NCBI RefSeq assembly: GCF_004339565.1
Contig: NZ_SMFZ01000001.1
Coordinates: 3,782,001 to 3,846,000 of the forward strand
Length of the DNA: 64,000 nt
Direction of reading: 5' to 3'
Origin: Pseudonocardia endophytica
GTDB taxonomy: Bacteria; Actinomycetota; Actinomycetes; Mycobacteriales; Pseudonocardiaceae
Shown here: positions 18,710-27,922 of the stretch, piece by piece
Position numbering within the stretch: position 1 is the stretch's first letter
Layout: every line of letters starts with the position of its first letter
Notes under the pieces: model-generated
Told to the model about the DNA's origin: nothing
The model's input: the letters and a program-made list of their open reading frames with translations, nothing else
Database searches by the model: none
Program-made: the position numbers and the translations under genes

Positions 18710-18880
18710 TCACCGCCACCCGTCCGGACGACCCGGTGAGACCGACCTGGTACCCGCTCGGCGGGGTGGGATCGGCCACGTCGCGCTCGCAACAGCCGTT
18801 GCTGTAGGCGCGCCGGTGAGGCGTTTGAGCGCGCCGACCGGCGCGGACGTGGCGGCGAGCGGGTGGACGGGCTCCCTCAC
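18710..18880 (-). pseudogene. 56-codon coupled ORF at the expected murJ position
   Basis: GTG 18878-18880 overlaps the TGA of the DUF6049 gene (GTGA), just where murJ normally begins. The ORF encodes only 56 residues (starting [20 protein letters not shown]) and ends before the pseudokinase gene. I cannot align it with the MurJ membrane core. It may be a scar of a deleted murJ, a short genuine gene, or chance. Confidence 0.35.
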
Positions 18881-21351
18881 GGTCGTCTCCGGGGCTGGTC
18901 GGGCTCGCCGGTGTGGGGCGGCGGTACCGGTCGGCGCACGGGCCCGGTTCGTCCGTCCGGGCGCGGCGCCACCGGCGCCTCGGCCGGACGGGGTGCGGCC
19001 GGACGGGCTCCCGCTGGCGCGCGGGGTGTCCCGGACACCCGTGTCGGGACGGTCGCGGAGTTCGGGTCGGTGCCGTCGCCCCCGCGCGGCGGTCCGCGGT
19101 CCGGAGGGTCCGGTGGAGGTCCGGACGACGACGGCGGGTCGCCGTCGGGGCGGATCCTCCGCAGGATCCGTCGTACGACGAGCACCAGGAAGACCGCGCC
19201 CGCGACCGCGGTCAGCCACACCGTGACCTCGCCGTACACGGTCGAGCGCACCCGCAGCCGGGTGTCCGGCCCGAGCACGGCCCCGGACGGCGTGCGCAGC
19301 CCGGCGTCGACGCTGAACTGGCCGGCGCGGGTGACCTTCGCGCTCACCCGGACCTGGATCCGTCCGAGCGGCGGCACGGCCTGCTCCGGGATCGGCGCGA
19401 TCCGCAGGCCGGACGACGTGGACAGCACGACCCGGACGTTCATCGTCACGGGGAGCCCGTTCGCGACCGTGATCAGCAGCGGAGCGTCGCTGGTACCGAG
19501 CGAGTACGGGCTCGGTGGCTCGAGCACGCGCACCGTCCCGCGCAGGCGGTCGACGCGGTCGGCGACGATCGCCGCGTTGGAGTCCGCCGCGGCCGGGTCG
19601 CCGCGCCACGCGCCGGACACCGCCCGCAGCATGCCGAGCCGCAGCGAGCCGAACACGTCCTCCGGGCTGGCGCCGACACCGGTGCGTGCCTCCGCCGCGC
19701 CCTGCAGCTCGCCGATCGCGCGGATCTGGTCGGCCACCACGGCCACGGCGGAGGCGGGCACCTCGGCGCTGCCGGCCTGGACCGGGTAGTAGAGCCGTCC
19801 GGTCCCGGTCGTGGCGTCGCCGACCGGCGCCGTCGACGTGATGGCGGACAGGCCGGTCGGCGCGAGCCTGCCGTCGGCGATCAGCGAGGCGATCCCGGAC
19901 AGCAGGCCGGCCGCGGCCGCGCCGTCGGCCGTCCACCGGTGCGGGGGCGCCACCACCACCGGACCGTCGCCGGGGCCCCGCGCGGTCCGGTAGGCGAGCG
20001 TGCCGAGGAGGTCCTGCGCGGACAGCGGTCCGTCGCCGCCCGCCACGACGTCGCCGGTGGCCGGGCGGTCGGTCCCGAGATCGGGTGCGCCGCCTGCGGC
20101 CTGGGTCAGCAGCGGGTCGGTCAGTACGGCGCGGACCGGCCCCCGCGGGCCGTTCACGGCGACCACCCCGGATGTGCGTGCGGTGTTCGTGCCGCCGACG
20201 CCCTCCGACGAGAGCAGCAGCGACGTCGTACCCGGCAGTGCTCCGAGCGTCGGGTCGTCGAGCACCCCGGAGGACGGCCAGACCGTGCCGCCCAGCACCG
20301 GGACGCCGAGATCGCGGGAGAGCGTGTCCCTCCCCTGCTCCACGGCCGTCCGCGCGAGATCGGCCTGCCCGCCCCTGACCAGCGACACCAGGTCGGCGTC
20401 GGACGTCGGGAGCGCCATCACGCAGCTCCCGCGCGCCGTCGCGGACAGTGCGTCGAGCCACTGGCCGGCGGCGTCCGCGCCGCGGCCCGGCACGAGCGGG
20501 CCGCCCGGTGCGGCGACCTGGTACCCGCCGCGCATCGCGGCGGCCGTCGCGACCAGCTCCGGGTCGACGGCGAGGCAGACGGAGGTGCGGACCGGACTGC
20601 CGGTCGGCGCCTGCTGGGTGAGCGCGTCCACCAGCCCGCGGAGGCGCCCGCCCGGCGCGAACGAGGTGGCGAGCTCGTCGTCGGTGAGCACGGGTTCCTC
20701 GCCGGGCACCGGCGGGATCCGCTTCGGCGCCTCGGTGATCGGGTAGAGCACGCTGAACGGCGAGGCGGCCTGCGGAGCGGCGGGCGGTGGAGCGCCGGGA
20801 AGGCCGGAGACCGGCAGAAGCGTCCTGGCCGACGCCAACCGGGACCGCTCGCCGCCGGCGGCACCGTTCACGTTGACCAGCAGCGGGTAGGTGCCCGGCT
20901 CGGTGAGCCCGAGCGTCGTCGCGGGGTCACCGGTGAACGGGACGGAGTAGCGGAACGGCACCGTGGCGCCCGGTGCGAGCGTGCCGAGGTCGGTGAACGC
21001 CGGGGTGACCGCATCCACCGCGGCCTCGCCCTCGAGTGCCGACCGCATCTCGGACTCGCTGCCCAGCGGCGCGCCGCGCTGGGTGCGGACGCCGACGTTG
21101 TCGACCGGGGTGGTGCCGGTGTTCGTGATCGACCCGGTGACCACGAGCTCCGCGGGCCCGGCTGCGGTGACCACCCGGGGGCTCATCGTGGACAGGTTGA
21201 GGCGGATCGGGGACGGCTGCGCCTGCTGCGGAGCGCGGGACGGGGTGTCCGCCGTCGGGGCCGGCGGGGCGGTCGGCGCGGCGAGCGCCGCCGCGTCGGT
21301 GCCCAGCAGGGCGAGCAGGACGATCGCGACCAGGGCCGCGACCTTCCTCAC
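18877..21351 (-). CDS. DUF6049 family secreted/membrane-anchored protein
   Basis: An 824-residue homologue of the conserved actinobacterial protein encoded between the NUDIX and murJ genes (Rv3909 position). A signal peptide spans about 1-25 ([20 protein letters not shown]). A long extracytoplasmic region includes the repeated-sandwich-like [20 protein letters not shown] and a glycosidase-like central part. A single membrane helix near the C-terminus ([20 protein letters not shown], about 725-745) is followed by a Pro/Arg-rich cytoplasmic tail. The GTG start overlaps the NUDIX stop (GTGA). Function unknown; envelope biogenesis is likely from context. Confidence 0.85.
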   Translation of the reverse strand: MRKVAALVAIVLLALLGTDAAALAAPTAPPAPTADTPSRAPQQAQPSPIRLNLSTMSPRVVTAAGPAELVVTGSITNTGTTPVDNVGVRTQRGAPLGSESEMRSALEGEAAVDAVTPAFTDLGTLAPGATVPFRYSVPFTGDPATTLGLTEPGTYPLLVNVNGAAGGERSRLASARTLLPVSGLPGAPPPAAPQAASPFSVLYPITEAPKRIPPVPGEEPVLTDDELATSFAPGGRLRGLVDALTQQAPTGSPVRTSVCLAVDPELVATAAAMRGGYQVAAPGGPLVPGRGADAAGQWLDALSATARGSCVMALPTSDADLVSLVRGGQADLARTAVEQGRDTLSRDLGVPVLGGTVWPSSGVLDDPTLGALPGTTSLLLSSEGVGGTNTARTSGVVAVNGPRGPVRAVLTDPLLTQAAGGAPDLGTDRPATGDVVAGGDGPLSAQDLLGTLAYRTARGPGDGPVVVAPPHRWTADGAAAAGLLSGIASLIADGRLAPTGLSAITSTAPVGDATTGTGRLYYPVQAGSAEVPASAVAVVADQIRAIGELQGAAEARTGVGASPEDVFGSLRLGMLRAVSGAWRGDPAAADSNAAIVADRVDRLRGTVRVLEPPSPYSLGTSDAPLLITVANGLPVTMNVRVVLSTSSGLRIAPIPEQAVPPLGRIQVRVSAKVTRAGQFSVDAGLRTPSGAVLGPDTRLRVRSTVYGEVTVWLTAVAGAVFLVLVVRRILRRIRPDGDPPSSSGPPPDPPDRGPPRGGDGTDPNSATVPTRVSGTPRAPAGARPAAPRPAEAPVAPRPDGRTGPVRRPVPPPHTGEPDQPRRRP

Positions 21352-21854
21352 GCCGTCTCCTCCAGCAGCGTCGTGGCGTGCCGGATGAGCCGTCGCTCGT
21401 CGGCGTAGGCGAGCCGGCCCTCCAGCTCGTCCAGCGGCACCCAGGCGACCTCGGCCACCTCCACGTCGTCGTCGCTGAGCTCGCCGCCGAGGGCGCGCAT
21501 CAGGAAGTGGTGGACGGTCTTGTGCACGCGTCGGTCCTCGGCGACGAACCAGAAGTCGATGGTGCCCAGCGGTGCCAGCACGCGGCCGATGATGCCGGTC
21601 TCCTCCTCGACCTCGCGCACCGCCGCCTGCTCCGCCGTCTCACCTGCCTCGATGTGGCCCTTGGGGAGCGACCACAGGAGCCGTCCGCGCCGGTCGAGAC
21701 GGCCGATCAGAGCGGCCGCACCGCGGTTGCGGTCCACGACCAGACCACCCGCCGACGTCTCGTCGACCGTGCGCAGGCGCCGCCGCCGATCCGCGGACCG
21801 TCGTGCCCGTCCCGCGCCACGACCGGCGGAGGAGCGGCCGCGGGAGGTGGACAT
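21348..21854 (-). CDS. NUDIX hydrolase (MutT4-like)
   Basis: A 168-residue NUDIX protein starting at ATG 21852-21854 ([20 protein letters not shown]). A basic N-terminal tail of ~35 residues precedes the fold. The Nudix box reads [20 protein letters not shown] then TGI, with all signature positions present. The family hydrolyses nucleoside diphosphates linked to another moiety; the exact substrate is unknown. Position between the CCA-adding enzyme gene and DUF6049 matches MutT4 of mycobacteria. Confidence 0.9.
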   Translation of the reverse strand: MSTSRGRSSAGRGAGRARRSADRRRRLRTVDETSAGGLVVDRNRGAAALIGRLDRRGRLLWSLPKGHIEAGETAEQAAVREVEEETGIIGRVLAPLGTIDFWFVAEDRRVHKTVHHFLMRALGGELSDDDVEVAEVAWVPLDELEGRLAYADERRLIRHATTLLEETA

Positions 21855-21990
21855 GTGGCGATGGTAACGAGAGCGGGGCCTGTCGACCGGCCAACGACGC
21901 GGTGGGCGCCACGACCGGGGAGCGATCGTCACACCCCTGCGCGGGAACACGTTCGAGGTGCCCCGCAGGTGATGCCTACACTGGCCCGTC

Positions 21991-23493
21991 GTGTCGTCGT
22001 CCCTCACGATCTCCGCTCGCGCCACGTCCGCGGCCGTGTCCTCCTCATCGAAGGACCGCTCGGCGAGCGACGAGCTGCACCGTGCCCAGGAGAACGCCGT
22101 GGTCGAGATGCTCGACGTGCCCGCCGTCGCCGACGAGCTGGCCGCCCGGTTCGCCGCGCGCGGCCACCTGCTCTACCTGGTCGGCGGCAGCGTGCGGGAT
22201 GCGCTGCTGAAGCGCCCGTCCGGTGACCTCGACTTCACGACCGATGCCCGCCCGGAGGCGATCCTCGACATCGTGTCGGGATGGGCGGACGCGACCTGGG
22301 ACACCGGCATCGCGTTCGGCACCGTCGGCGCCCGCCGCGGGGACCACATGCTGGAGATCACCACGTTCCGCGCGGACACCTACGACGGTGCCTCCCGCAA
22401 CCCCGAGGTCCGCTTCGGCGACGACGTGCTCGGCGACCTGGTCCGGCGCGACTTCACGGTGAACGCGATGGCCGTGGAGCTGGCGGGCGACGAGCGGCGC
22501 TTCGTCGACCCGCACGGCGGGCTGGCCGCCCTGGCTCATGGCGTGCTGGACACCCCGGACGCTCCGGAGCGTTCGTTCTCCGACGATCCCCTCCGGATGC
22601 TGCGCGCCGCGCGGTTCGTCTCCCAGCTGGGCTTCACGCCGTCCGACCGGGTGGTCGCGGCGATGACGGCGATGGCGGGCGAGCTGGACCGGATCACCGC
22701 GGAGCGCGTGCAGGCCGAGTTCTCCAAGCTTGTGCTCGGCGAGCAGCCGCGGCGTGCGCTCGAGCTGATGGTCGAGACCGGCCTGGCCGAGAAGGTCGTC
22801 CCGGAGGTGCCCGCGATGCGCCTCGAGGTCGACGAGCACATGCAGCACAAGGACGTCTACACGCACTCGCTGGTGGTGCTCGAGCAGGCGATCGACCTCG
22901 AGTACGACGGACCGGACCTGGTGCTGCGGCTCGCCGCGCTGCTGCACGACATCGGCAAGCCGGCCACCCGCCGCAAGGAGCCGGACGGGCGGGTGAGCTT
23001 CCACCACCACGAGGTGGTCGGCGCGAAGATGACCCGCAAGCGGTTGCGTGCGCTGAAGTACCCGAAGTCGGTCATCGAGGACGTCAGCCAGCTCGTCTAC
23101 CTGCACCTGCGCTTCCACGGCTACGGCAAGGGCGAGTGGACGGACTCGGCCGTGCGCCGCTACGTCACGGACGCCGGGAAGCTGCTGGACCGCCTGCACA
23201 AGCTGGTGCGCTCGGACTGCACGACGCGCAACCGTCGTCGCGCCGCCGCACTGCAGCGCAGCTACGACGGTCTCGAGAACCGGATCGCCGATCTCCGCAA
23301 GCAGGAGGAGCTGGACGCGATCCGGCCGGACCTGGACGGCAACCAGATCATGGAGCTGCTCGGTGTCGGGCCCGGCCCGGTCGTCGGCACGGCGTACAAG
23401 CACCTGCTGGCGCTGCGGATGGAGCAGGGACCGCTGGGGCCGGAGCGCGCCGAGGCGGAGCTCCGTGCCTGGGCCGCCGAGAACGGCGTCTAG
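21991..23493 (+). CDS. CCA tRNA nucleotidyltransferase
   Basis: A 500-residue polymerase-beta-type enzyme that builds or repairs the tRNA 3' CCA end. The catalytic head [13 protein letters not shown] and DLDFTTDA lies near residue 55, followed by the RNA-binding region [13 protein letters not shown] and [14 protein letters not shown]-terminal HD domain contains [14 protein letters not shown] 21991 is the annotated start; an in-frame GTG at 22099 has AGGAG six bases upstream and may be the true one, giving 464 residues. Its TAG overlaps the stop codon of the convergent MFS gene. Confidence 0.93.
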   Translation: MSSSLTISARATSAAVSSSSKDRSASDELHRAQENAVVEMLDVPAVADELAARFAARGHLLYLVGGSVRDALLKRPSGDLDFTTDARPEAILDIVSGWADATWDTGIAFGTVGARRGDHMLEITTFRADTYDGASRNPEVRFGDDVLGDLVRRDFTVNAMAVELAGDERRFVDPHGGLAALAHGVLDTPDAPERSFSDDPLRMLRAARFVSQLGFTPSDRVVAAMTAMAGELDRITAERVQAEFSKLVLGEQPRRALELMVETGLAEKVVPEVPAMRLEVDEHMQHKDVYTHSLVVLEQAIDLEYDGPDLVLRLAALLHDIGKPATRRKEPDGRVSFHHHEVVGAKMTRKRLRALKYPKSVIEDVSQLVYLHLRFHGYGKGEWTDSAVRRYVTDAGKLLDRLHKLVRSDCTTRNRRRAAALQRSYDGLENRIADLRKQEELDAIRPDLDGNQIMELLGVGPGPVVGTAYKHLLALRMEQGPLGPERAEAELRAWAAENGV

Positions 23494-24764
23494 ACGTACG
23501 TCCTATACGAACGTATGAATCGTCCGTACGCGATGTGCGCTCCCAGCCCGGCCAGGTAGAGGACGCCGGCCACGGCCAGCAGTGCGGGCGAGTCCCCGTC
23601 CGGGGGCGCGGCGAACGCCGCCGCGGTCACGGCGAGGACGTAACAGACGTTGAACACGGCGTCGAACAGCGAGAAGATCCGCCCGCGGACGGCGTCGTCG
23701 GCACCGGCCTGCACGCCGGCGTCGGCGCAGAGCTTCACGACCTGGCCGCACACGCCGAGCGCGAACGCCGTCACCAGGACCACCGGCAGGACGAGCGCGG
23801 ACGCCACCGTCAGCTGGGCGACCGCCGCGCCGCCGAGCGCGACCCGGACGGTCGTCGTGATGCCGAGGCGCGCCACGAGCCACGGGGTCAGCAGCGCGGC
23901 CGCGCCGAGCCCTGCCGCCGTGAGTAGGACGACCGCGCCGACGCCGAGCATGCCGCCGACGCCCGCGGTGAACACGGCGCGGAACAGCATGAGCATCAGC
24001 AGCGTGTTGATGCCGAACGCCAGCCGGTGGGCGACCAGACCGAGGAACGGCGCCGCCACGGCCGGCGTGGCCGCCGTCGCACGCGCCCCGGCGAGCAGGC
24101 CGCCCGCGACGTCGCGCAGCACCCCGATCCGGTCCCCGTGGTCCCTGTGGTCCCCGTCCGGACCGAGCCCGCGACGCGCGAACCCGAGTGCGAGCCCGGC
24201 CGCGACCACCGAGCCGAGGCAGCCGACGAGCGTGACGAGCGCCGACCCGGCGTCACCGGACCCGAACACGGCCCGCAGTCCGACCGCGCACACGGCGCCG
24301 AGCGCCGCGACGGCGGCGCCCGCCGTCACCGACGCCGTGTTCGCCGCGACCAGCCCGGCCCGGTCCGCGATGGTGTGCGGCAGCGCCGCGGACAGCCCGG
24401 AGAGCACGAACCGGTTCACCCCGGTCACGGCCAGTGCCAGCGCGAACAGTCCCGGCCCGCCCCATCCCGCGGCCAGCGCCCCGGCCACACCGGTGACGAG
24501 TACGGCGCGCAGCAGGCTCGCGCCGGCGAGCACCCGCCGTCGGTCCCAGCGGTCGAGCAGCGCGCCCGCGAACGGTCCGAGCAGCGAGTACGGCAGCAGC
24601 ATCACGGCGAGCCCGGACGCGACGAGCAGCGGGTCGGCCTCGCGTTCCGGGTTGAACAGCACGGCGCCGCCGAGCGCGGCCTGGAACAGCCCGTCCGCCC
24701 ACTGGGCCGACAGGCGCACCGCCAGAAGACGTCCGAACCTGCTGTCACGCAGCAGATGGAGCAA
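23490..24764 (-). CDS. MFS transporter
   Basis: A 424-residue permease with about 12 hydrophobic segments. The likely start is TTG 24762-24764 (product begins MLHLLRDSRFGRLLAVRLSA), with GGAGGA six bases upstream; a GTG at 24824 would add 20 residues. The loop after the second helix, LGPFAGALLDRWDRRRVLAG, fits the major facilitator motif. Substrate cannot be predicted. The 3' end overlaps the 3' end of the CCA enzyme gene by four bases, so the two transcripts converge. Confidence 0.85.
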   Translation of the reverse strand: MLHLLRDSRFGRLLAVRLSAQWADGLFQAALGGAVLFNPEREADPLLVASGLAVMLLPYSLLGPFAGALLDRWDRRRVLAGASLLRAVLVTGVAGALAAGWGGPGLFALALAVTGVNRFVLSGLSAALPHTIADRAGLVAANTASVTAGAAVAALGAVCAVGLRAVFGSGDAGSALVTLVGCLGSVVAAGLALGFARRGLGPDGDHRDHGDRIGVLRDVAGGLLAGARATAATPAVAAPFLGLVAHRLAFGINTLLMLMLFRAVFTAGVGGMLGVGAVVLLTAAGLGAAALLTPWLVARLGITTTVRVALGGAAVAQLTVASALVLPVVLVTAFALGVCGQVVKLCADAGVQAGADDAVRGRIFSLFDAVFNVCYVLAVTAAAFAAPPDGDSPALLAVAGVLYLAGLGAHIAYGRFIRSYRTYV

Positions 24765-24868
24765 GGAGATTCCTCCACGGCCGAACCCGGTCGCCTGCTC
24801 CGGGCCGGTCGTCGAAATCCGCACGGGTGGTGAGCGTACTTCGCTCGCGCGGGTGCAACGATGGGAAC

Positions 24869-25462
24869 GTGCGCGATCACCGGGCCGGACCAGGGGCCCC
24901 TCCTCCGGTGTCGCCGGGCAGCCTGCTGGTGGCCGCGCCCGGCCTGACGGACCCGAACTTCGCACGGACCGTCGTCTACGTCATCGAGCACCGCCCCCAG
25001 GGCAGCCTCGGGGTCGTGCTGAACCGGCCGGGGCCGGCCGAGGTGCAGGACGTGCTGCCGGCGTGGGCGAAGCTCGCCACCGAGCCGCGGTCGCTGTTCG
25101 TCGGCGGGCCGGTGGAGAGCGGCACCGCGCTGTGCCTGGCCGCGCTGCGCACGGGGCAGACGAACTCCGGCCTGAACGGCGTCATGTCGGTCCGGGAGCC
25201 GGTCCAGCTCGTCGACCTGGATTCCGATCCGGGCCCGCTCGCCCCGCGGTTGCGCGGCCTGCGGGTGTTCGCCGGCTACTCCGGCTGGGACGCCGGACAG
25301 CTGGCGGGTGAGATCTCGCGCGGGGACTGGTTCGTGGTCCCTGCCCTGCCGGACGACGTGCTGGCCGGGACGCACGACCAGCTCTGGGAGCGCGTGCTGC
25401 GCCGCCAGGGTGTGCCGCTGGCGCTGCTGGCGACGTATCCGCTCAATCCGGCGCACAACTAG
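24869..25462 (+). CDS. YqgE/AlgH family protein
   Basis: A 197-residue protein with the UPF0301 pattern: SPGSLLVAAPGLTDPNFART, VVYVIEHRPQGSLGVVLNRP, LFVGGPVESG and FAGYSGWDAGQLAGEISRGD. Start GTG 24869 is chosen, giving MRDHRAGPGAPPPVSPGSLL; an in-frame GTG at 24827 adds 14 residues. The function of the family is unsettled. Its stop codon TAG is part of the CTAG that borders the left copy of the inverted-repeat element. Confidence 0.9.
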   Translation: MRDHRAGPGAPPPVSPGSLLVAAPGLTDPNFARTVVYVIEHRPQGSLGVVLNRPGPAEVQDVLPAWAKLATEPRSLFVGGPVESGTALCLAALRTGQTNSGLNGVMSVREPVQLVDLDSDPGPLAPRLRGLRVFAGYSGWDAGQLAGEISRGDWFVVPALPDDVLAGTHDQLWERVLRRQGVPLALLATYPLNPAHN

Positions 25463-25625
25463 TGCCGCATCGCGAAACGTTCGGCACCGATCTCGGAGGC
25501 CCAGGCGCCCGCAGGCGGCGTTGCCGCCCTTGCGAAGACGCCCGGTATGAGCTGCGGGCGGCGCCTTGCCTGCGAACGCCTGGATCCGCCGATTCCGGCA
25601 CCAACGTTGCGCGACACGGCACTAG
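25459..25625 (+). mobile_element. 167-bp MITE-like element, copy 1 (CTAG-flanked)
   Basis: Bounded by CTAG at 25459-25462 and 25622-25625. The two ends are imperfect inverted repeats of each other: one reads TAGTGCCGCATCGCGAAACG, the other on the complementary strand TAGTGCCGTGTCGCGCAACG. It is nearly identical, in inverted orientation, to the element at 26698-26864. It encodes no transposase. CTAG may be the duplicated target; several transposase groups, for example IS5-family members, favour YTAR sites. The parent element is unknown. Confidence 0.8.
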
Positions 25626-25685
25626 CGCACGCATCCGCCGGATCGGTCTTGAACCTGACGCCGCGTCATGGCCGATGCTCGAAGC

Positions 25686-26498
25686 ATGACCGAACAGAGC
25701 CGCCGGTGGCGGGTCGGAGCGCTCGCGGCGTCGAGCGGGCTCAGCCAACGGACGCTGCGGTACTGGGACTCGATCGGGTTGCTCTCGCCATCGGCACGGA
25801 CCGACGGCGGGCACCGCGAGTACGACTCCGACGACCTGCTCCGCCTGTACCGGATACTGGGGCTGCGCAGCCTGGGCCTGACGCTCGACAGCATCGCCAC
25901 GTGTCTCGACGGCGGTGCCGACACCCGGCGGATCGTCTCCGACCAGCTGGCCGACGTCGACCGCCGCCTCACCGACCTGAGCACCCTGCGCGACCGGCTG
26001 GTCCAGGTCGAACGGAGCCTGGACGAGCAGTCCGCCGTGACGGCGGACGTGCTGCTCGCCGCGGTGCGCGCCCAGCACGGCCCGGACGGCTCGGTGCTGG
26101 GCGAGCACCTCGACCCCGACCAGATCGACGCCGTCGGCGCCGCTGTCCGGGCAGCGGGTCCTGCCGCGCACTACATGCTCGAGATCGAGTGGCCGCAGCT
26201 GTACCGGCGGGCCGACGCGTTGCTGACCGCAGGTGCACGGCCGGACGACCCGGCCGTGCGGCGGCTGGTCGGACGCCTCGACGAGCTCGGGGCCCGGTTC
26301 TCGGGGGGTGACCCGGACGTCGGCCGTCGGATCGGCGACGCCTACCGCGAGGATCCGGCCGCGATCTCCGGCGTGTCCGATCCACCGGCGGACCGGTGGC
26401 GCGCGGTCGCGGACTTCATCGAGCTCGCACGCACGGCCGGCGCGGCACGGACGCGTGGGGCCGGATCGACACCGCAGGCCGAGGGAGGACGGCCGTGA
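25686..26498 (+). CDS. MerR family transcriptional regulator with TipAS-like C-terminal domain
   Basis: A 270-residue regulator starting at ATG 25686 (MTEQSRRWRVGALAASSGLS). The winged helix-turn-helix contains QRTLRYWDSIGLLSPSARTD and HREYDSDDLLRLYRILGLRS (about 10-75). A coiled coil (about 85-125) connects to a helical effector-like region (about 130-255) whose LYRRADALLTAG and PDDPAVRRLVGRLDELGARF resemble TipAS drug-binding domains. It lies between the two inverted MITE-like elements and overlaps the next gene by four bases. Ligand unknown. Confidence 0.86.
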   Translation: MTEQSRRWRVGALAASSGLSQRTLRYWDSIGLLSPSARTDGGHREYDSDDLLRLYRILGLRSLGLTLDSIATCLDGGADTRRIVSDQLADVDRRLTDLSTLRDRLVQVERSLDEQSAVTADVLLAAVRAQHGPDGSVLGEHLDPDQIDAVGAAVRAAGPAAHYMLEIEWPQLYRRADALLTAGARPDDPAVRRLVGRLDELGARFSGGDPDVGRRIGDAYREDPAAISGVSDPPADRWRAVADFIELARTAGAARTRGAGSTPQAEGGRP

Positions 26499-26701
26499 CC
26501 GGGCGGCGCCGGGTTGCCGTCTCGGCCGCGCTCGGCATGGGAGTTCTGGCCGCGGTCGCCGTTCTCGTCCTGGCCGCTGCCGGCTCCCTGGATGCCGGGA
26601 CCGGTGTCGGGCTCCTGGTCGCCGTCGTCGGGTACGGGGCACTCGTGTGGTGGCGCCTGCGACGTCCGGCAGGCGTGCGCCCTCCCCCGGATCGGCGCTA
26701 G
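26495..26701 (+). CDS. Small two-helix membrane protein
   Basis: A 68-residue protein from GTG 26495 (MTGRRRVAVSAALGMGVLAA), preceded by GAGGGAGGAC and overlapping the MerR stop (GTGA). Two hydrophobic segments (about 7-29 and 36-53) are followed by a short Arg/Pro tail. No family recognised. It is probably the MerR-regulated partner or simply cotranscribed. Its TAG stop is part of the CTAG bordering the right element copy. Confidence 0.7.
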   Translation: MTGRRRVAVSAALGMGVLAAVAVLVLAAAGSLDAGTGVGLLVAVVGYGALVWWRLRRPAGVRPPPDRR

Positions 26702-26864
26702 TGTCGTGTCGCGCAACGTTGGTGCCGGAATCGGCGGATCCAGGCGTTCGCAGGCAAGGCGCCGCCCGCAGCTCATACCGGGCGTCTTCGCAAGGGCGGC
26801 AACGCCGCCTGCGGGCGCCTGGGCCTCCGAGATCGGTGCCGAACGTTTCGCGATGCGGCGCTAG
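26698..26864 (-). mobile_element. 167-bp MITE-like element, copy 2 (inverted)
   Basis: Bounded by CTAG at 26698-26701 and 26861-26864. Read against copy 1 in reverse complement, I count only two differences in 167 bp (near each end), so the duplication is recent or kept uniform by gene conversion. The ends again form an imperfect terminal inverted repeat, and no transposase is encoded. Confidence 0.8.
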
Positions 26865-26904
26865 CGTCGAGGTGGACGATCACCGGGACGGGCAGGTCAT
26901 ACTC

Positions 26905-27453
26905 ATGTTCGATCGACGTCCGAGCCCCGAGCGGCCGGGCCCGGGTCAGGAGTCGGTGTGGGACTACCCGCGTCCCCCGCGCGCGGAGCGGATGCACCGC
27001 CGCGCCGTGCTGCGGCACGCGGGCGCCGTCGTCGCCGAGTCCGACGACCTGGTGCGCGTCCTGGAGACCAGCCATCCCCCGACGTACTACGTCCCGCGGA
27101 CCGCGTTCACCGACGGCATGCTGGTGCCGGTCGAGCCCGGGGGACGGTCGTCGGCGAAGCCGACGGGGTGGGGACGACACAGCACGTTCTGCGAGTGGAA
27201 GGGCGTCGCGAGCTACGTCGACGTGACCGTGCCCGGCGCGGAGCCGCTCCGTGCGGTCGGCTGGTGGTACCCGGAACCGGACCGGCGCTACCCGGAGCTG
27301 ACCGACCGGGTCGCCGTCTACGTCGCGCCGTTCGACGAGATCACGCTGGACGGCGAGGTCGTCCGCCCGCAGCCGGGCGGGTTCTACGGCGGCTGGGTCA
27401 CCGACGAGGTCGTCGGCCCGTTCAAGGGCGGCCCGGGCTCGATGGGCTGGTGA
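26905..27453 (+). CDS. DUF427 domain-containing protein
   Basis: A 182-residue protein from ATG 26905 (MFDRRPSPERPGPGQESVWD). The DUF427 core is visible in AVVAESDDLVRVLETSHPPT, YYVPRTAFTDGMLVPV, FCEWKGVASYVDV and YPEPDRRYPELTDRVAVY. The family has a small beta fold and unknown biochemical role. Its last 32 bp overlap the 3' end of the convergent SdpI-like gene. Confidence 0.88.
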   Translation: MFDRRPSPERPGPGQESVWDYPRPPRAERMHRRAVLRHAGAVVAESDDLVRVLETSHPPTYYVPRTAFTDGMLVPVEPGGRSSAKPTGWGRHSTFCEWKGVASYVDVTVPGAEPLRAVGWWYPEPDRRYPELTDRVAVYVAPFDEITLDGEVVRPQPGGFYGGWVTDEVVGPFKGGPGSMGW

Positions 27454-27892
27454 CGGTCCCCTCGTCCACGGTCCGACCGGGACCGCAGCCGGCGACCAGG
27501 TCGCACCCGGCGCACGTCCCGCCGCACGTCGGAGCCGGTTCCGGCTGCACCGCTGCGGCAGCGCGATCGCCGACCACGCCGCCGACGCCGGCCAGCAGCA
27601 CCGTCCCGATCACCGAGACGGCGACGAACACCCAGGCCAGGACCGATCCCGGGGTGGCGGCCAGCGCGACGCCGCCGACCAGCGCGATCACGCCGGCCGC
27701 GCCCGCCGGCGGCGCCGCGACCCGGTTCGCCGCGGCGAACGCCGCACCGCTGCGCAGGCTCGCCCGGGTCCGGACGCCGGCGAAGCGGTTGCGCGGAAGC
27801 CGTGAGGTCGCCCCCAGCGTGGCGACCACGACCAGCACGAGTCCGGCCAGCACGAGGACACCGGCCAGCACGAGACGCAGGGTTGTGGGCAC
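27422..27892 (-). CDS. SdpI family membrane protein with Cys-rich tail
   Basis: A 156-residue protein from GTG 27890-27892. Three to four hydrophobic segments: LRLVLAGVLVLAGLVLVVVA (about 5-24), AAGVIALVGGVALAA (about 63-77) and VLAWVFVAVSVIGTVLLAGV (about 84-103). Between them LPRNRFAGVRTRASLRSG is the conserved SdpI/YhfL loop. The C-terminal tail contains CGGTCAGCDLVAGC, a possible metal or redox site not typical of the family. Relatives confer immunity to the SdpC toxin, but no toxin gene lies here. Confidence 0.75.
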   Translation of the reverse strand: MPTTLRLVLAGVLVLAGLVLVVVATLGATSRLPRNRFAGVRTRASLRSGAAFAAANRVAAPPAGAAGVIALVGGVALAATPGSVLAWVFVAVSVIGTVLLAGVGGVVGDRAAAAVQPEPAPTCGGTCAGCDLVAGCGPGRTVDEGTVTSPSSPGRP

Positions 27893-27922
27893 ATCACCAG
27901 GGTAGATACCTCCCCGGGCGGC

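Noticed and set aside
23492-23501. GACGTACGTC palindrome as an operator or terminator
   Set aside because: It lies in the last codons of the MFS gene at the overlapping stops, and is too short to form a stable terminator.
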